Assembly: GCA_018610125.1 (NCBI GenBank)
Contig: JAHEOI010000090.1
Location: 1-15,543 of the forward strand
Direction of reading: 5' to 3'
DNA length: 15,543 nucleotides
From: Verrucomicrobiota bacterium
Lineage (GTDB): Bacteria; Verrucomicrobiota; Verrucomicrobiia; Limisphaerales; JAHEOI01
A model generated the notes under the pieces. The model saw only the letters and a list, made by a program, of their open reading frames with translations. It was not told the DNA's origin and ran no database searches. This document shows positions 15,276-15,543 of the stretch, piece after piece. Numbering within the stretch: the stretch's first letter is position 1; each line of letters opens with the position of its first letter. The position numbers were made by a program, and so were the translations under genes.

Positions 15276-15356
15276 GTTATTGGCAGACCTGCCGGTTCGG
15301 TGCAGGTGAAATGGCCATGAACGAGTCAAAGAGCCGGCCCGAATTGATAGTCGGGA

Positions 15357-15543
15357 CTACTCCGAAGCCGGGTAATCCACTGTCAGCCGCTCCGCTTTGT
15401 ACCCGCCCCGACGCTTGTCATTGAGGTACATTCCGCCAAAGGAGACAACGAGGATCAATGGCACCCAGGAGATCCATTTAAGGGCGCCTTGCCCGGCGTA
15501 GCCTTCCGCCGGTCCCAGAATCCCCGCGGCAACGGCCGCGGCC
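15357..15543 (-). CDS. C-terminal end of an MFS permease (partial)
   Basis: The minus-strand frame enters from the right edge and ends at TAG 15357-15359, giving 61 residues. It reads as a final membrane helix, KWISWVPLILVVSFGGMYL, followed by the cytoplasmic tail NDKRRGGYKAERLTVDYPASE. An xNDxxxGGYK tail after a last helix is familiar from MFS permeases of Verrucomicrobiota (nucleoside-symporter-like or glycoside-pentoside-hexuronide-like groups, from memory). The rest lies outside the window, so the substrate cannot be judged. It is convergent with the flavoprotein gene. Confidence 0.7.
   Translation of the reverse strand, partial: AAAVAAGILGPAEGYAGQGALKWISWVPLILVVSFGGMYLNDKRRGGYKAERLTVDYPASE

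Overview
The window looks like a chromosomal segment of a Verrucomicrobiota-type bacterium, probably a free-living polysaccharide degrader. This is an inference. It rests on a pseudopilin with the GFTLIELLVV leader and an MLLPALSRA continuation, a secreted BNR-4 propeller next to it, large secreted propeller proteins, an S9 peptidase, a sugar-porter MFS transporter and a second MFS permease ending in a YLNDKRRGGYK-like tail. There are no rRNA, tRNA, CRISPR, integrase or transposase genes.

Layout. (1) 1-1321 is damaged: a minus-strand remnant of a secreted modular protein (46-615) carries two apparent indels and is cut off by a plus-strand pseudopilin gene (573-1321) that carries a third. (2) 1392-3002 is an intact secreted BNR-4 beta-propeller. 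(3) 3225-8513, minus strand, encodes a 921-residue secreted propeller protein with an inserted carbohydrate-binding-like domain, followed by a secreted S9 prolyl-oligopeptidase-family peptidase. (4) Divergent from these is a sugar-porter MFS transporter (8764-10122). (5) htpX (10619-11515, minus) sits between two repeat-rich intergenic islands that are partly inverted copies of each other. (6) The second island runs on to 12416 and is followed by a DMT/EamA permease (12417-13304). (7) A 94-residue double-CxxC protein (13622-13906) is one base from an HI0933-family flavoprotein (13908-15170). (8) The right edge holds the 3' end of a minus-strand MFS permease (15357-15543).

How the genes may work together. 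The left half and the sugar porter fit a secreted degradation and uptake theme: BNR-4 enzyme or binding protein, propeller with a lectin-like insert, peptidase, sugar transporter. No regulator or polysaccharide-utilisation locus of a known type is visible, so the functional link is only positional. The right half is housekeeping-like (membrane quality control, small-molecule transport, flavoprotein).

I did not find a clearly new multi-gene system. The signals most worth checking are the inverted repeat islands around htpX, the domain-inserted 921-residue propeller, the pairing of the CxxC protein with the flavoprotein, and the cluster of indels in the first 800 bases, which may be a real decayed junction or an assembly problem.
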